Of a DNA stretch of 64,000 nt, positions 18,285 through 29,716 are shown piece after piece (the first letter of the stretch is position 1; each line of letters starts with the position of its first letter). This DNA is from Palleronia salina (GTDB lineage: Bacteria; Pseudomonadota; Alphaproteobacteria; Rhodobacterales; Rhodobacteraceae), in assembly GCF_900141995.1 (NCBI RefSeq), contig NZ_FQZA01000011.1, forward strand, positions 1 to 64,000. Reading direction: 5' to 3'. The notes under the pieces were generated by a model. That model was not told the origin of the DNA. It worked only from the letters and a program-made list of their open reading frames with translations, and searched no databases. The position numbers and the translations under genes were made by a program.

Positions 18285-18299
18285 GGCTTTCGTCCCCCT

Positions 18300-19391
18300 C
18301 TAGCCGTTCAACGCATAGACATAGCCCAGAACCGCCGCAAGGATCAGCCCGGCCCCCACCGCGAGCGCGATCTTCCACGCGGACCACGGCCGTTCGCCCT
18401 GCACGCGCCCCGTCTGGCCGTTGACCACGAAGCGATAGCTCTTGCCGCGAAAGCGATAGGCGGCCAGCCAGACCGGCAGCAGGACGTGCTTGAAGGTCAC
18501 ATCGCTGATGTCGGTGTCGATCCGGTCGATCCGCTGCCGGTCGCCGCCGATGTCGAACCGGACATCATGGGCGATCTGCGCGTCCATCCGGGTGCGCGCG
18601 GTGCCGAACCCGTCCTCGAGCGGCACCTGGTAGCCCTCGGCCCGGAACCCGGCCAGGAAGTCGGGGCTGTAGGGCACCAGGGCCGACAGGTCCCACGGCT
18701 CCAGCGCGTCGGTGTGCCCCTTTGGCAGCGATGTCGAGGCCAGCACCAGGACATCGTCGAAGAACCGCGCCACGCGCCCCGAGACGGGCCGCCAGCGTAC
18801 CTTCTGGACGCGCGCCGTCTGGCGTTTGCCGTCGCGCATCACGGTCCGCGTCTCGTAGTAGACCGTGCCCCGCTGCCCGGAATAGCGCGACGCCGTGTCG
18901 GCATCGAAGGTCCAGTAGGGGACGTAGATCCCCTGCATCCGCCGGCCCTTGCGGGCGTAGTCCTTCAACCCGTTGGGCGCGAACCACAGCGACCCGAGCC
19001 AGTCCTTCATGCCCTGCCGCGCCGTAGCCTCGTCGATGGCGAAGGGCAGCAGGGCCTGCGGCTTGATATGCCGGTGCGCGCCGGTTTCGGTGACCACGGG
19101 CGCGGCGCAGAACGGGCATTCCGTGGCGTGGATCTCGGGGTCGAACGCGACCTCGGCGCCGCAATTGGGGCAGCGCGAGACGCGGGTTTCCTCCATCGCC
19201 GTGTCCGGCAGACGGGCCTCGATCGCGTCGCGGAAATCTCGCTCGGCGATGGCCGACGGCGCATCCCGGTCCAGCGTTTCGGTGTTGCCGCAATGGTCGC
19301 AGACCAGGTTCCCGGTGCCGGGGTCGAACCGCATGTCCGACCCGCAGGCGCCGCAGGGGAACCGATGGTCCGGGGCTGGACCGTCCATCAT
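18300..19391 (-). CDS. double zinc-ribbon membrane protein (YdjG-like)
   Basis: A 363-residue protein with two rubredoxin/TFIIB-type zinc ribbons at the N-terminus: Cys13/Cys16/Cys31/Cys34 and Cys74/Cys77/Cys92/Cys95. A long beta-rich middle region follows, and a single C-terminal membrane helix at about 341-360. Homologues are often mis-named as replication factor Y or helicase fragments because of the ribbons. The gene lies 51 bases after the SPFH gene on the same strand. In Bacillus subtilis a zinc-ribbon protein (YdjG) and an SPFH protein (YdjI) are encoded together with PspA and help recruit it to the membrane. A comparable envelope-stress role here is inference. Confidence 0.72.
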   Translation of the reverse strand: MMDGPAPDHRFPCGACGSDMRFDPGTGNLVCDHCGNTETLDRDAPSAIAERDFRDAIEARLPDTAMEETRVSRCPNCGAEVAFDPEIHATECPFCAAPVVTETGAHRHIKPQALLPFAIDEATARQGMKDWLGSLWFAPNGLKDYARKGRRMQGIYVPYWTFDADTASRYSGQRGTVYYETRTVMRDGKRQTARVQKVRWRPVSGRVARFFDDVLVLASTSLPKGHTDALEPWDLSALVPYSPDFLAGFRAEGYQVPLEDGFGTARTRMDAQIAHDVRFDIGGDRQRIDRIDTDISDVTFKHVLLPVWLAAYRFRGKSYRFVVNGQTGRVQGERPWSAWKIALAVGAGLILAAVLGYVYALNG

Positions 19392-19442
19392 CGCGGGGCC
19401 TGCCGTTGCGGGCCGACCGGGAACGCGTGCGATCGGCGCATG

Positions 19443-20558
19443 TCAGACGCCGGGCGGCGGGGGCGGCGGCATCACGGTGAACAGGCGGGCAAGTTCGGCC
19501 ACGTCCTCGGCCCGCATCCATCCGTCCTGGCCCTGCGTCCAGACCATCGTGTCGCGGGTCAGGCCGCCCTCGGTCGCCATGCGGCCCAGCCGCGCCTTGG
19601 AATAGGGGCCATGGGTCGATCCGTTCTCGGCGATATGCCAGACATGCTCGACAGGCGGCGGAGGCGGCGGTACGGCCGCGGCGGCGGGCGCGGGGCGCGC
19701 GCCCCAGGGGCCGGTCTGCGCCATGGCGCCGCCCATCTGCATGCCCAGCCCGGCGCCGAGACCGGTGCCCATGGCCGCGGCCGCCGCGCCGCCCTCGGCG
19801 CCCAGCGCCTCGGCCGCGCGCCAGCGCATGTGCTCGTCCAGGTTCCCCGCCAGACCGCGCGATGTCCGGTCGTCCAGCGCCTTTTCCACCGCCTGGGGCA
19901 GCGAGATGTTCTCGATGTAGAGCTCGGGGATGGTCAGCCCGTAGGCGGCGACCGTCGCGCTGATCTCCTCGGCGACGATGCGGCCCAGGTCGGCGGTGTT
20001 GGCGGCCATGTCCAGGACCGGGATGCCCGACTGCGCGATGGCGCGGCTGAACTCCTGCACGATGATGTTGCGGATCTGGAAGCTGACCTCGTCCGAGGTG
20101 AAGGCCCCGTCGGTGCCCACGATCTCGCGCAGAAACAGGGCGGGATCGGCGACCTTCACGGTGTAGGTGCCGAAGGCGCGCACGCGCACGGGGCCGAACT
20201 CGGGGTCGCGCAGGATCACCGGGTTCTTGGTGCCCCACTTCCAGTCGGTGAACCGCGCGGTCGAGACGAAATAGACCTCGGACTTGAAGGGCGAGCGGAA
20301 GCCGTGATCCCAGTGCTGGAGCGAGGTCATGATCGGCATGTTGTTGGTTTCGAGCAGGTAGAGCCCCGGCGTGAACACGTCGGCCAGCTGCCCCTCGTGC
20401 ACGAACACCGCCGCCTGGCCCTCGCGCACCGTCAGCTTGGCGCCGTACTTGATCTCGTGGCCCTCGCGCTCGAACCGCCAGACCATGGTGTCGCGGGTGT
20501 CGTCGGTCCAGTGGATGACGTCGATGAACTGACCGGCGAGGAAGTCGAAGATGGGCAT
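19443..20558 (-). CDS. SPFH-domain protein with C-terminal GYF_2 domain (YdjI-like)
   Basis: A 371-residue protein. Residues about 20-250 form an SPFH/band-7 domain of the virion-core/YdjI type (opening MPIFDFLAGQFIDVIHW). A Gly/Ala/Met-rich segment (about 270-295) follows. After a proline run comes a GYF_2 (DUF4339) domain, about 310-361, with the hallmark WHIAENGSTHGPYS and later QGQDGWM. The protein ends in a second proline run. SPFH proteins scaffold membrane microdomains, and GYF domains bind proline-rich peptides, so self-association through its own proline runs is possible. The start at MPIFDFL was preferred to a 32-codon upstream extension that has no similarity. A large hairpin lies in the 229-base gap upstream. 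Confidence 0.8.
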   Translation of the reverse strand: MPIFDFLAGQFIDVIHWTDDTRDTMVWRFEREGHEIKYGAKLTVREGQAAVFVHEGQLADVFTPGLYLLETNNMPIMTSLQHWDHGFRSPFKSEVYFVSTARFTDWKWGTKNPVILRDPEFGPVRVRAFGTYTVKVADPALFLREIVGTDGAFTSDEVSFQIRNIIVQEFSRAIAQSGIPVLDMAANTADLGRIVAEEISATVAAYGLTIPELYIENISLPQAVEKALDDRTSRGLAGNLDEHMRWRAAEALGAEGGAAAAAMGTGLGAGLGMQMGGAMAQTGPWGARPAPAAAAVPPPPPPVEHVWHIAENGSTHGPYSKARLGRMATEGGLTRDTMVWTQGQDGWMRAEDVAELARLFTVMPPPPPPGV

Positions 20559-20674
20559 GGTCGGCTCCGGCAAAGAGAGGATTGGCGCCACTAGATCGCA
20601 GGTGGTCCCTCCGGCGCAAGGCCATGCGCGCGCTGGCACGTCACAAGGCGGCACGGGCGGCCGGCGCCGGATTC

Positions 20675-20734
20675 GAGTATTTGAAGACCAGTGATGGGAA
20701 GGGGCGCCCCTGCATCACTGGTCTTCCAATACTC
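20675..20734. repeat. near-perfect 22-bp inverted repeat (intergenic hairpin)
   Basis: The left arm GAGTATTTGAAGACCAGTGATG (20675-20696, shown here to identify it; key core AAGACCAGTGATG) is the reverse complement of 20713-20734 at 21 of 22 positions. The 16-base loop contains the self-complementary GGGGCGCCCC (20701-20710), extending the fold. No T-run follows on either strand, so it is not an ordinary terminator. It lies between the DUF2927 and SPFH genes, both on the minus strand. A third copy of the arm is at 44846-44867. Confidence 0.75.
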
Positions 20735-20787
20735 ACGGCGCAGCCGTTTCCGCCCGCGCAACGGGCGGGGCAGGGGAGAACGGCATG

Positions 20788-21753
20788 CTAGCTGCCGCCG
20801 CCGCCGATGGCCTCGCGCGCCAGTCCCGGCAGCAGGGGCGCGACCTCGGCCTCGGTCATGCCGGGGCGCAGGCGCGCGTCGTAGAGGATGCGCAGCAGCG
20901 CCTCGTCCATGGTGGTCAGCAGCGCGAATTCCTCGTCGTCGTTGAAGATCGACGGGCGGGCGCCGGGCCAGTCATTGGCGAGGCCCAGCCCTTGCGTGAT
21001 CTCCTCGTGCAGGCAGCTTAGGCGCAGAAGGTCGGGATGCTCGGCCCTGACGATGGCCACCGCGCGGGTGTAGGCGCCGTTGTCGCGCGGGTCCGAGGCG
21101 AAGACGACGCAATAGTTCTGGCGCGGCAGGTCCAGCACCGTGGACAGCGCGCCACTGCCAAGGCCCGGCAGCAGGCGGCGCAGCTCGGGGCCGAGCTCCT
21201 TCCGCTCGTCCTCGCGCACCACGTAGACGATGAAGTTGCCGCCCTCTTCGACCACGTCCACCGGGTGCCGCGCGGCGCGCGACAGGCGCGACGCCAGCCC
21301 GATCATCGCGTTGCGGTCGCGGGTCACGCGGTCGGGCGTGACCGACGCGCCGAAGCGCGGCTCGATCCGCACCGGGGTCTCCCAGCGGTGCAGCTGGCTG
21401 GCGGTCTCGCGCTGCACGAGGCCGCCGCCGCTGGTGTCGTATTCCTGGAACAGCGCCACCCGGCGGAAGGTCTGCGCCAGCCGGTCGGCATCGAAGGGCG
21501 TGTCGGGCCCGCCGCCGTCCTGGCGCAGCAGGCCCTGGGTCAGCAGGTTTTGCTGCACCCGAGTGTAGTAGCTGACCAGCGCCGCGCTTTCCGCCGGACG
21601 TTCGGGCGCCTCGACCTCGGGTGCGGGCGCGGCGCGGGCGGGGCGTTCGGGCGGCCGCGGCACGGGATCGACCGGCAACAGCTCCGCGCACCCCGCCAGC
21701 AGCAGGGCCGTGGCGGCGAAAACGCCGCGCAAGGGGGTGCGCGCGTGGTTCAC
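20788..21753 (-). CDS. DUF2927 domain lipoprotein
   Basis: A 321-residue predicted lipoprotein. The signal peptide ends in lipobox LLAGC with Cys22, followed by a proline-rich linker (about 28-55). The DUF2927 domain occupies the rest. It contains HEEITQGLGLANDWPGARPS, an HExxxxxG-like segment that resembles zincin metalloprotease sites, and a nearby downstream acidic cluster. No enzymatic activity is established for the family that I know of. The start codon overlaps the TelA stop by four bases, so it belongs to the XpaC-TelA transcription unit and places an outer-envelope component in that module. Confidence 0.72.
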   Translation of the reverse strand: MNHARTPLRGVFAATALLLAGCAELLPVDPVPRPPERPARAAPAPEVEAPERPAESAALVSYYTRVQQNLLTQGLLRQDGGGPDTPFDADRLAQTFRRVALFQEYDTSGGGLVQRETASQLHRWETPVRIEPRFGASVTPDRVTRDRNAMIGLASRLSRAARHPVDVVEEGGNFIVYVVREDERKELGPELRRLLPGLGSGALSTVLDLPRQNYCVVFASDPRDNGAYTRAVAIVRAEHPDLLRLSCLHEEITQGLGLANDWPGARPSIFNDDEEFALLTTMDEALLRILYDARLRPGMTEAEVAPLLPGLAREAIGGGGS

Positions 21754-22913
21754 CGGGGGGTCCGGTCCCCGCGCGACGAGGCGGCGGCCAGCGTGGTCTT
21801 CAGCTCGGATTCCATCGTCTGAAGCTCTTCCTCGGCCTTGGCCCGGCGCGCGCGGCCCTCGTCGGCGATGCGCAGCGAATCCTCGATGGTGGCGATCAGC
21901 TGGGCGTTGGCCGCCTTCACCGCCTCGATGTCGAAGACGCCGCGCTCCATCTCTTCGCGGACCTTGGCGTTGGACTCGCGCAGGTTGTCGGCATTGGCGC
22001 GCAGCAATTCGTTGGTCAGGTCGCCCGCCTGGCGCACCGCGTCGGCGGCATCCTCGGAGCGCTGGATCGTCACCGCCTGCGCCAGCTGGTTTTCCCAGAG
22101 CGGCACGGTGTTCACGAGGGTCGAGTTGATCTTCATGACCAGCGACTTGTCGTTCTCCTGCACCAGCCGGATCGACGGCAGCGACTGCATCGTCACCTGG
22201 CGCGTCAGCTTCAGGTCGTGCACCCGGCGTTCCAGGTCATCGCGGGCGGCGCGCATGTCGCGCAGGTGCTGGCTGTCGATCACGTCGTCGCCCGCGCCGT
22301 CCGAGGCCTTGACCTCCAGCTGCGGGATCTCGTCCTCGTCCAGGCGGCGCAGCTTCTCCTCGCCCGCCAGGATGAACAGGCCCAGCTCGTCGTAGAAGGC
22401 CAGCGTCTTCTCGTAGAGCTTGTCCAGCGCCTTGATGTCCTTCAGCAGCTGGTGCTCGTGCCGCTCCAGGTTGCCGGCGATGTCGTCGATCTGGCCCTGC
22501 ACCTCCTGGTAGCGGGCGGCGAATTTCGCGGCGGGCGCGGCGCGGCCCAGCAGGCGTTCCCAGAAGGTCCGGTCGCGCCGCATGTCAAGCTCGTTGACCG
22601 AGAAGCCGCGCAGCGCCGCCACCATCGACCGCAGGCCGTCGCCGGCCGGGCCCACGTCCTTGTTGCGCACGTCGGACAGCATCGCCTGGCTGATCTGCTG
22701 CAGCTCGGCCTGCGCGGCCGACCCGAAGCCCACGATCGAGCCGGAATCGCCCATGTCGAGCTGCGCGATGCGCTGTTCCACCGCGTCGCGCGTCTCGGGC
22801 GGGGCCTCGGCCAGCGCGGGCATGTCGGGCGCCGGCGCGGGCAGGCTGTGGGCGGCGACCGCGTCGATCTCGTCGGTGATGGCGGTCTTGGTCTTCGGTG
22901 TGTCTTCGGCCAT
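21750..22913 (-). CDS. telA: TelA-family toxic anion resistance protein
   Basis: A 387-residue TelA/KlaA-family protein, soluble and almost wholly helical with long coiled-coil stretches (for example residues 170-225 and 330-385). Conserved family phrases include FWERLLGRAAP, RHEHQLLKDIKALDKLYEKT and SIRLVQENDKSLVMKI. Founding members were linked to tellurite resistance, and the family recurs with XpaC in envelope or chemical-stress loci. It starts at MAEDTPKTKT, ten bases after the XpaC stop, and overlaps the DUF2927 start. Molecular function is not known. Confidence 0.86.
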   Translation of the reverse strand: MAEDTPKTKTAITDEIDAVAAHSLPAPAPDMPALAEAPPETRDAVEQRIAQLDMGDSGSIVGFGSAAQAELQQISQAMLSDVRNKDVGPAGDGLRSMVAALRGFSVNELDMRRDRTFWERLLGRAAPAAKFAARYQEVQGQIDDIAGNLERHEHQLLKDIKALDKLYEKTLAFYDELGLFILAGEEKLRRLDEDEIPQLEVKASDGAGDDVIDSQHLRDMRAARDDLERRVHDLKLTRQVTMQSLPSIRLVQENDKSLVMKINSTLVNTVPLWENQLAQAVTIQRSEDAADAVRQAGDLTNELLRANADNLRESNAKVREEMERGVFDIEAVKAANAQLIATIEDSLRIADEGRARRAKAEEELQTMESELKTTLAAASSRGDRTPR

Positions 22914-22923
22914 GGCGGGTCCC

Positions 22924-23799
22924 CTAATCCCTGTCGGTCTGCGCGACGGCCAGCGATTCGCGCTCCAGCCGTTCGCGCAGCACTTCGATTTCGATATCCA
23001 TATCCTGGCGGTCGTCCAGCAGCATGGTCTCGGTGCGGCGGGCGAAACCATCCTCGAGATCGTCCAGAAGCGCGATGTAGTCTTGTCGCACGGCCGGGTC
23101 GCGATTGCGCGCATAAAGCGTCGCGAACTTGTCGGTCGCGTCGCGGGCGCCCAGCAAATAGACGCCCAGCCACCGGCGCGCGGCCCGCAGGTCGCGCGGG
23201 TCCTGCTCGACGGCACGGAACAGCCGCCGCGCCGTGGCGATGAAGCTTTCGACCCGCGCCTTCAGCGGCTTGTCGCGGGTGGCGTCGATGACCGTGCGGA
23301 TCTCCTCCAGGTGGGCCTCGGCCTCGTCCACGGCGCGGGCGACCCGGGCGCTGGTGGCCGCGTCGGCACCCGGCGCGCCCTTGTCGCTCAGCGGATCGGG
23401 ACCGAAGGCCAGCAGGTGCAGCCCGAAGCCCAGCACGCCGAAGATCACGGGCGCGGCCAGATCGCCGCCGACCATCCCGGCGGTGCCCAGCCCCAGCCCG
23501 GTCAGCGCGGCGCCCAGGATCTTGCGCGGCAGGGCCGGGCGGCGCGCGACGGTGCGCGCGTCATAGGCCTCGTGCGCACGCAGACCTTCCCGCGTCAGCC
23601 ACGCGGCCGCCATGAGCATCCCGAAGGCGAGCAGGTTCAGCAGCAATCCGGTGGGGTCCGACCCGAAGGCGCGGAACACCAGCGGCACGGGGGCGACGAA
23701 GAGGGCGTTCGACCGGGCACCGGCACGGCTGGGCTTGCGTTCGGCCCAGTCCGCGCCCCCGGCGCCGGGGCTGTGCCGCCCGCCGAAGCGCTGGGCCAT
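22924..23799 (-). CDS. xpaC: XpaC-family (5-bromo-4-chloroindolyl phosphate hydrolysis) protein
   Basis: A 291-residue protein of the XpaC family. Two hydrophobic segments near residues 53-68 and 92-130 anchor it in the membrane, and the C-terminal 150 residues are a charged helical domain (VARAVDEAEAHLEEIRTVIDA onward). XpaC was named for an indolyl-phosphate phenotype in Bacillus and is regularly the partner gene of telA, as here. The ATG overlaps the stop of the small upstream membrane protein by one base, and telA follows after ten bases. It is probably the membrane anchor of a XpaC-TelA complex, which is inference. Confidence 0.83.
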   Translation of the reverse strand: MAQRFGGRHSPGAGGADWAERKPSRAGARSNALFVAPVPLVFRAFGSDPTGLLLNLLAFGMLMAAAWLTREGLRAHEAYDARTVARRPALPRKILGAALTGLGLGTAGMVGGDLAAPVIFGVLGFGLHLLAFGPDPLSDKGAPGADAATSARVARAVDEAEAHLEEIRTVIDATRDKPLKARVESFIATARRLFRAVEQDPRDLRAARRWLGVYLLGARDATDKFATLYARNRDPAVRQDYIALLDDLEDGFARRTETMLLDDRQDMDIEIEVLRERLERESLAVAQTDRD

Positions 23800-23990
23800 C
23801 AGCCCGCCCCCCAGATCGACACGTAAAGGATCAGGGCCACCAGGATCAGGAACGCTGTCTTCTGCATCATGCCTCCTCCGGGCCGCGCCTCGGACAGCGC
23901 CGCGCCGCCGGCCCGGATCGCCTGCACCGCTGCGCTGACCACGACCGCCAGCGCGGCCACGATCACCGCGACGAGGATCAGTCTGGACAT
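23799..23990 (-). CDS. small two-helix membrane protein heading the XpaC-TelA unit
   Basis: A 63-residue protein with two hydrophobic helices (about 3-25 and 43-61) joined by a short loop containing EARPGGGMMQK. I do not recognise a family. Evidence that it is real: its stop overlaps the xpaC start (TGATG), it is on the same strand, and its composition is that of a membrane protein. It would be the first gene of the module and could be an assembly or sensing subunit. Confidence 0.55.
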   Translation of the reverse strand: MSRLILVAVIVAALAVVVSAAVQAIRAGGAALSEARPGGGMMQKTAFLILVALILYVSIWGAG

Positions 23991-24108
23991 GACGGTGCGG
24001 CCCCCCTCGGCCCTCGATTGCTGCGGAACTTGGCCGGACGACGGACGCCGGGCAAGCCTATGTCATTCAAATATGCAGGTTTCCGCCCGTTCAAAGGGGC
24101 GGGCCGCG

Positions 24109-24921
24109 TCAATCGCGCGAACGGGGACGCTGGGGACGGCGCTTGCGCTGCGGCTTGGGCTTGGCTTCGGCGAAGCCCTCGGTTCCGAGACCCAGCTGCT
24201 CGCGCAGCACGCGCGGCTTGACCTCCTCGACCGCCCCGGCCTTCAGGTCGTTCAGGCGGAAGGGGCCGTAGGACACGCGGATCAGGCGGTTCACGGGCAG
24301 GCCGATGGACTCCATCGCGCGGCGCACCTCGCGGTTCTTGCCCTCGCGGATGCCCACCGTGACCCAGGCATTGGCGCCCTGCTGGCGGTCCAGCGTCACG
24401 GTCATGGGCTGGAAGTGTTCGCCGTCCAGCGTCAGTCCCTTGCGCAGCGGCTCGAACGCGGCATCGTCCGGATTTCCCTTCACCCGGGCGCGGTACTTGC
24501 GCAGCCAGCCGGTCGACGGCAGCTCGAGCCGGCGCTTGATCTCGCCGTCGTTGGTCAGCAGCAACAGCCCCTCGGACGCGATGTCCAGCCGACCCACCGA
24601 CAGCACGCGGGGCATGTCCTCGGGCAGGGCGTCGAACACGGTCTCGCGGCCCTTCTCGTCCCGGGTCGTGGTCACGAGGCCCGCGGGCTTGTGGTAGAGC
24701 CACAGGCGCGGGGCGGCCGGCGGCTCCAGCGCGTTGCCATCCACCGCGACACGGTCGGACGGCGTCACGTTCAGCGCGGGGCTGTCGATGGTCTTGCCGT
24801 TCACCGTCACGCGGCCGGCCGCGATCATCTCTTCCGCGCCGCGCCGCGAGGCGAGTCCGGCGCGCGCGATCACCTTGGCGATGCGGTCGCCGGCGGGGCT
24901 GTTTTTGTCGGGGCTTGCCAT
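24109..24921 (-). CDS. rluB: 23S rRNA pseudouridine synthase (RluB/RsuA family)
   Basis: A 270-residue pseudouridine synthase. An S4 RNA-binding domain (about residues 10-60, [21 protein letters not shown]) precedes the catalytic domain with GRLDIASEG, where Asp113 is the nucleophile. The C-terminal tail is Lys/Arg-rich ([15 protein letters not shown]), as in many RluB proteins. It modifies uridine in the large-subunit rRNA. The start is ATG 24921. It is divergent from tadA with only 28 bases between starts, leaving room for little more than overlapping promoters. Confidence 0.87.
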   Translation of the reverse strand: MASPDKNSPAGDRIAKVIARAGLASRRGAEEMIAAGRVTVNGKTIDSPALNVTPSDRVAVDGNALEPPAAPRLWLYHKPAGLVTTTRDEKGRETVFDALPEDMPRVLSVGRLDIASEGLLLLTNDGEIKRRLELPSTGWLRKYRARVKGNPDDAAFEPLRKGLTLDGEHFQPMTVTLDRQQGANAWVTVGIREGKNREVRRAMESIGLPVNRLIRVSYGPFRLNDLKAGAVEEVKPRVLREQLGLGTEGFAEAKPKPQRKRRPQRPRSRD

Positions 24922-24949
24922 GGCCGAGCGATACGGCGATGGACGAAAG

Positions 24950-25405
24950 ATGCAAAGCCCCTTTCTGAGCCACATGGACCAGGCGCTGGACCAGGCCCGC
25001 CGCGCCGGGGAGCGGGGCGAGGTGCCCGTGGGCGCCGTGGTGGTGGCACCGGATGGCCGCGTGCTGGCCGGGCGCGGGAACGAGACGCGGTCTTTGAACG
25101 ACCCGTCTGCCCATGCCGAGGTGCAGGCCATCCGCGCCGCCTGCGCCGAAATGGGGGCCGAGCGGCTGGCGGGCTGCGATCTTTACGTCACGCTGGAGCC
25201 CTGCGCGGCCTGCGCCGGGGTGATTGCCGCCGCGCGCATCGCCCGGCTGTATTTCGGTGCGGCCGATCCGAAGTCCGGCGGCGTGATGCATGGCGCGCGG
25301 GTCTTCGCCCATCCGCAGGCCCACCACGCGCCCGAGATCTACGACGGGATCAGCGCGGCCGCCGCCGAGACGCTGCTGCGCGACTTCTTCCGCGCCCGTC
25401 GCTGA
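24950..25405 (+). CDS. tadA: tRNA-specific adenosine deaminase
   Basis: A 151-residue cytidine-deaminase-fold enzyme that converts A34 to inosine in tRNA-Arg(ACG). The zinc site is complete: HAE at residues 55-57 (His55, catalytic Glu57) and PCAAC with Cys85 and Cys88. The ATG at 24950 gives the usual family length; an ATG ten codons upstream would overlap the rluB start region. It is essential in most bacteria. Confidence 0.9.
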   Translation: MQSPFLSHMDQALDQARRAGERGEVPVGAVVVAPDGRVLAGRGNETRSLNDPSAHAEVQAIRAACAEMGAERLAGCDLYVTLEPCAACAGVIAAARIARLYFGAADPKSGGVMHGARVFAHPQAHHAPEIYDGISAAAAETLLRDFFRARR

Positions 25406-25438
25406 CGGGGGCGGCGGCGGGGCGGTGGTCTGCCTTGC

Positions 25439-28008
<2,570 letters not shown>

Positions 28009-28019
<11 letters not shown>

Positions 28020-28521
28020 CCCGCGCCTCGCCGGTCACGAAGGTTTCGAGAAAGGCGGCGATGGCCCACAGCACGCAGGAGACGACGGCGAAGGGCATGA
28101 AGATCCAGACCGGCCATCCCAGCACGGCGGTCTCCACGTTGTCCGACCGGGTTTCCAGCGTGCCCTGGACCAGCATCACCGCCATGGTGCCCGCGACCGC
28201 GATGACCAGAAGGCCCGACAGGACCGACACGACGCGGTTCGCCAGCGGCGGCGCCTTCTGCATGAAGATGTCCACGGCGGCGTGACCGCCGTGGAGCTGG
28301 CAATAGGGAAACATGGCCAAAGCGGCGACGCCCACCAGCATGGTCACCGCGTCCTCGTAACCCGGCAGGCCGGGGACGTTGCCGCCCCAGCTGCGCGCCA
28401 CGGTGTTGGCGGTGAAGCCGATGGCGTTCACGGCGGTCGCCAGGACGATCACCAGGAGCAGCACGCCGCCAAGCAGCGCCCACAGGCTGATGACCCGCGA
28501 AAGCAGGGTACCCACGCGCAT
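28009..28521 (-). CDS. dctQ: TRAP transporter small permease
   Basis: A 170-residue DctQ-type subunit with four membrane helices and the characteristic HGGHAAVDIFMQKAP segment between helices two and three. It pairs with DctM in the inner membrane. It follows dctP by 22 bases and overlaps dctM. Confidence 0.85.
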
Positions 28522-28543
28522 GTTTCCCCCTTGGTCGGGCTGG

Positions 28544-29581
28544 TTACTCCGAGTGCTCGGCGACCGCGGCCTTGGCCTTTTCCAGCAGGGCCGCGGCGTC
28601 GATGCCCTGTCCGGTCGCCTCGTCGACCCAACGCTGGGCGACGGCGGCGAAGGGCTCTTCGAACGCGGCGGTGGCCTCGGCGTCGAGCGCGACGACGCTG
28701 TTGCCCGCGTCCCGCGCCATCTGCTTGCCCACCGGCTCGATCTCGTTCCAGGCCGTGCCCATCTCGGCGGCCAGCGCGGCGCCGGAGTGATCGTCGATCA
28801 CCTGCTTCAGGTCATCGGGCAGCGACTCGTAGGCGTCCTTGTTCATGGCGAACAGGAAGGTCGAGGTGCCGAAGCGCGCGCCCTCGTTCAGCTCGACCGA
28901 GGCCGAGGTCAGCTCGGCCAGGCCCAGCGGGATCGCCACCTCGAACGGGACGAGCCCCGCGTCGACGGTGTTCTTCGACAGCGCCTGCGGCAGGGCGGGG
29001 ACCGGCATGCCCACCGGCTCGGCGCCCAGCGCCTCGAGCACCCAGGCGCCCGTGCGCGACGGGCTGCGGACCTTCAGACCTTCGAAATCGGCGGCGGACT
29101 CGACCATGCCGTTCGCCAGGTGCAGCGCGTTGCCGGAATGGACGTGGACCAGGATCGGGTGCACGTCTTCGAAATCGGCGGCCAGGTCGTCCATCATGTC
29201 CTGGATGGCGAGGTTTGTCGCACGCGCGTCGCCCACGTGGACGCTGGGCAGTTCGAACACCTCGGTGCGGGGGAAGGTCCCCGGGGTATAGCCCGGCAGC
29301 GTCCAGACGAGGTCGGCCACGCCGTCGCGCACCTGGCTGTAAAGCTCCGGCGGGGCACCGCCCAGCGACATGGCCGGGAAGATCTCGAACTGGATGCGCC
29401 CGTCCGACGCTTCTTCGACCGACTGGACCCACGGCTCCAGCAGGACGGTCTGCGTGGGCGCGGCGGGGCTCAGGAAATGGTGGATCGAGAACGTGAAGTC
29501 CTGCGCCTGCGCCCCGGTGGACAGCGCGAGGGCCGCCAGGGTGGACGAGGTGCCTGCAAGAAATGTGGCCAGTCGTGACAT
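28544..29581 (-). CDS. dctP: TRAP transporter substrate-binding protein
   Basis: A 345-residue periplasmic DctP-family receptor. A signal peptide covers about residues 1-26 (AGTSSTLAALALSTGAQA). The family Arg that salt-bridges the substrate carboxylate is probably in the segment LKVRSPSRTGAW. A GGAGGA ribosome binding site lies just upstream of the ATG at 29581. The open frame continues far upstream but that part is antisense to the regulator gene. First gene of the dctPQM-pobA operon and divergent from the AraC regulator. Confidence 0.9.
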   Translation of the reverse strand: MSRLATFLAGTSSTLAALALSTGAQAQDFTFSIHHFLSPAAPTQTVLLEPWVQSVEEASDGRIQFEIFPAMSLGGAPPELYSQVRDGVADLVWTLPGYTPGTFPRTEVFELPSVHVGDARATNLAIQDMMDDLAADFEDVHPILVHVHSGNALHLANGMVESAADFEGLKVRSPSRTGAWVLEALGAEPVGMPVPALPQALSKNTVDAGLVPFEVAIPLGLAELTSASVELNEGARFGTSTFLFAMNKDAYESLPDDLKQVIDDHSGAALAAEMGTAWNEIEPVGKQMARDAGNSVVALDAEATAAFEEPFAAVAQRWVDEATGQGIDAAALLEKAKAAVAEHSE

Positions 29582-29716
29582 GAAATCCTCCCGATTAGTG
29601 TCAGCTTGGCTCATACCATAGCGGTTCGGGCGTGTAACGATATGGACCGACGAAACAATCTCTTGCACTATCCGATCATGTCGAGCCCAATTGATCCAGA
29701 TCAAGGACACGCGCAC

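Noticed and set aside
17577-20594. A 1005-codon plus-strand frame over the fructokinase, zinc-ribbon and SPFH genes
   Set aside because: It is antisense to three convincing minus-strand genes and has no recognisable motif.
20675-20734. The large hairpin as a terminator or CRISPR repeat
   Set aside because: There is no T-run, no array of repeats and spacers, and no cas gene; treated as a dispersed inverted repeat.
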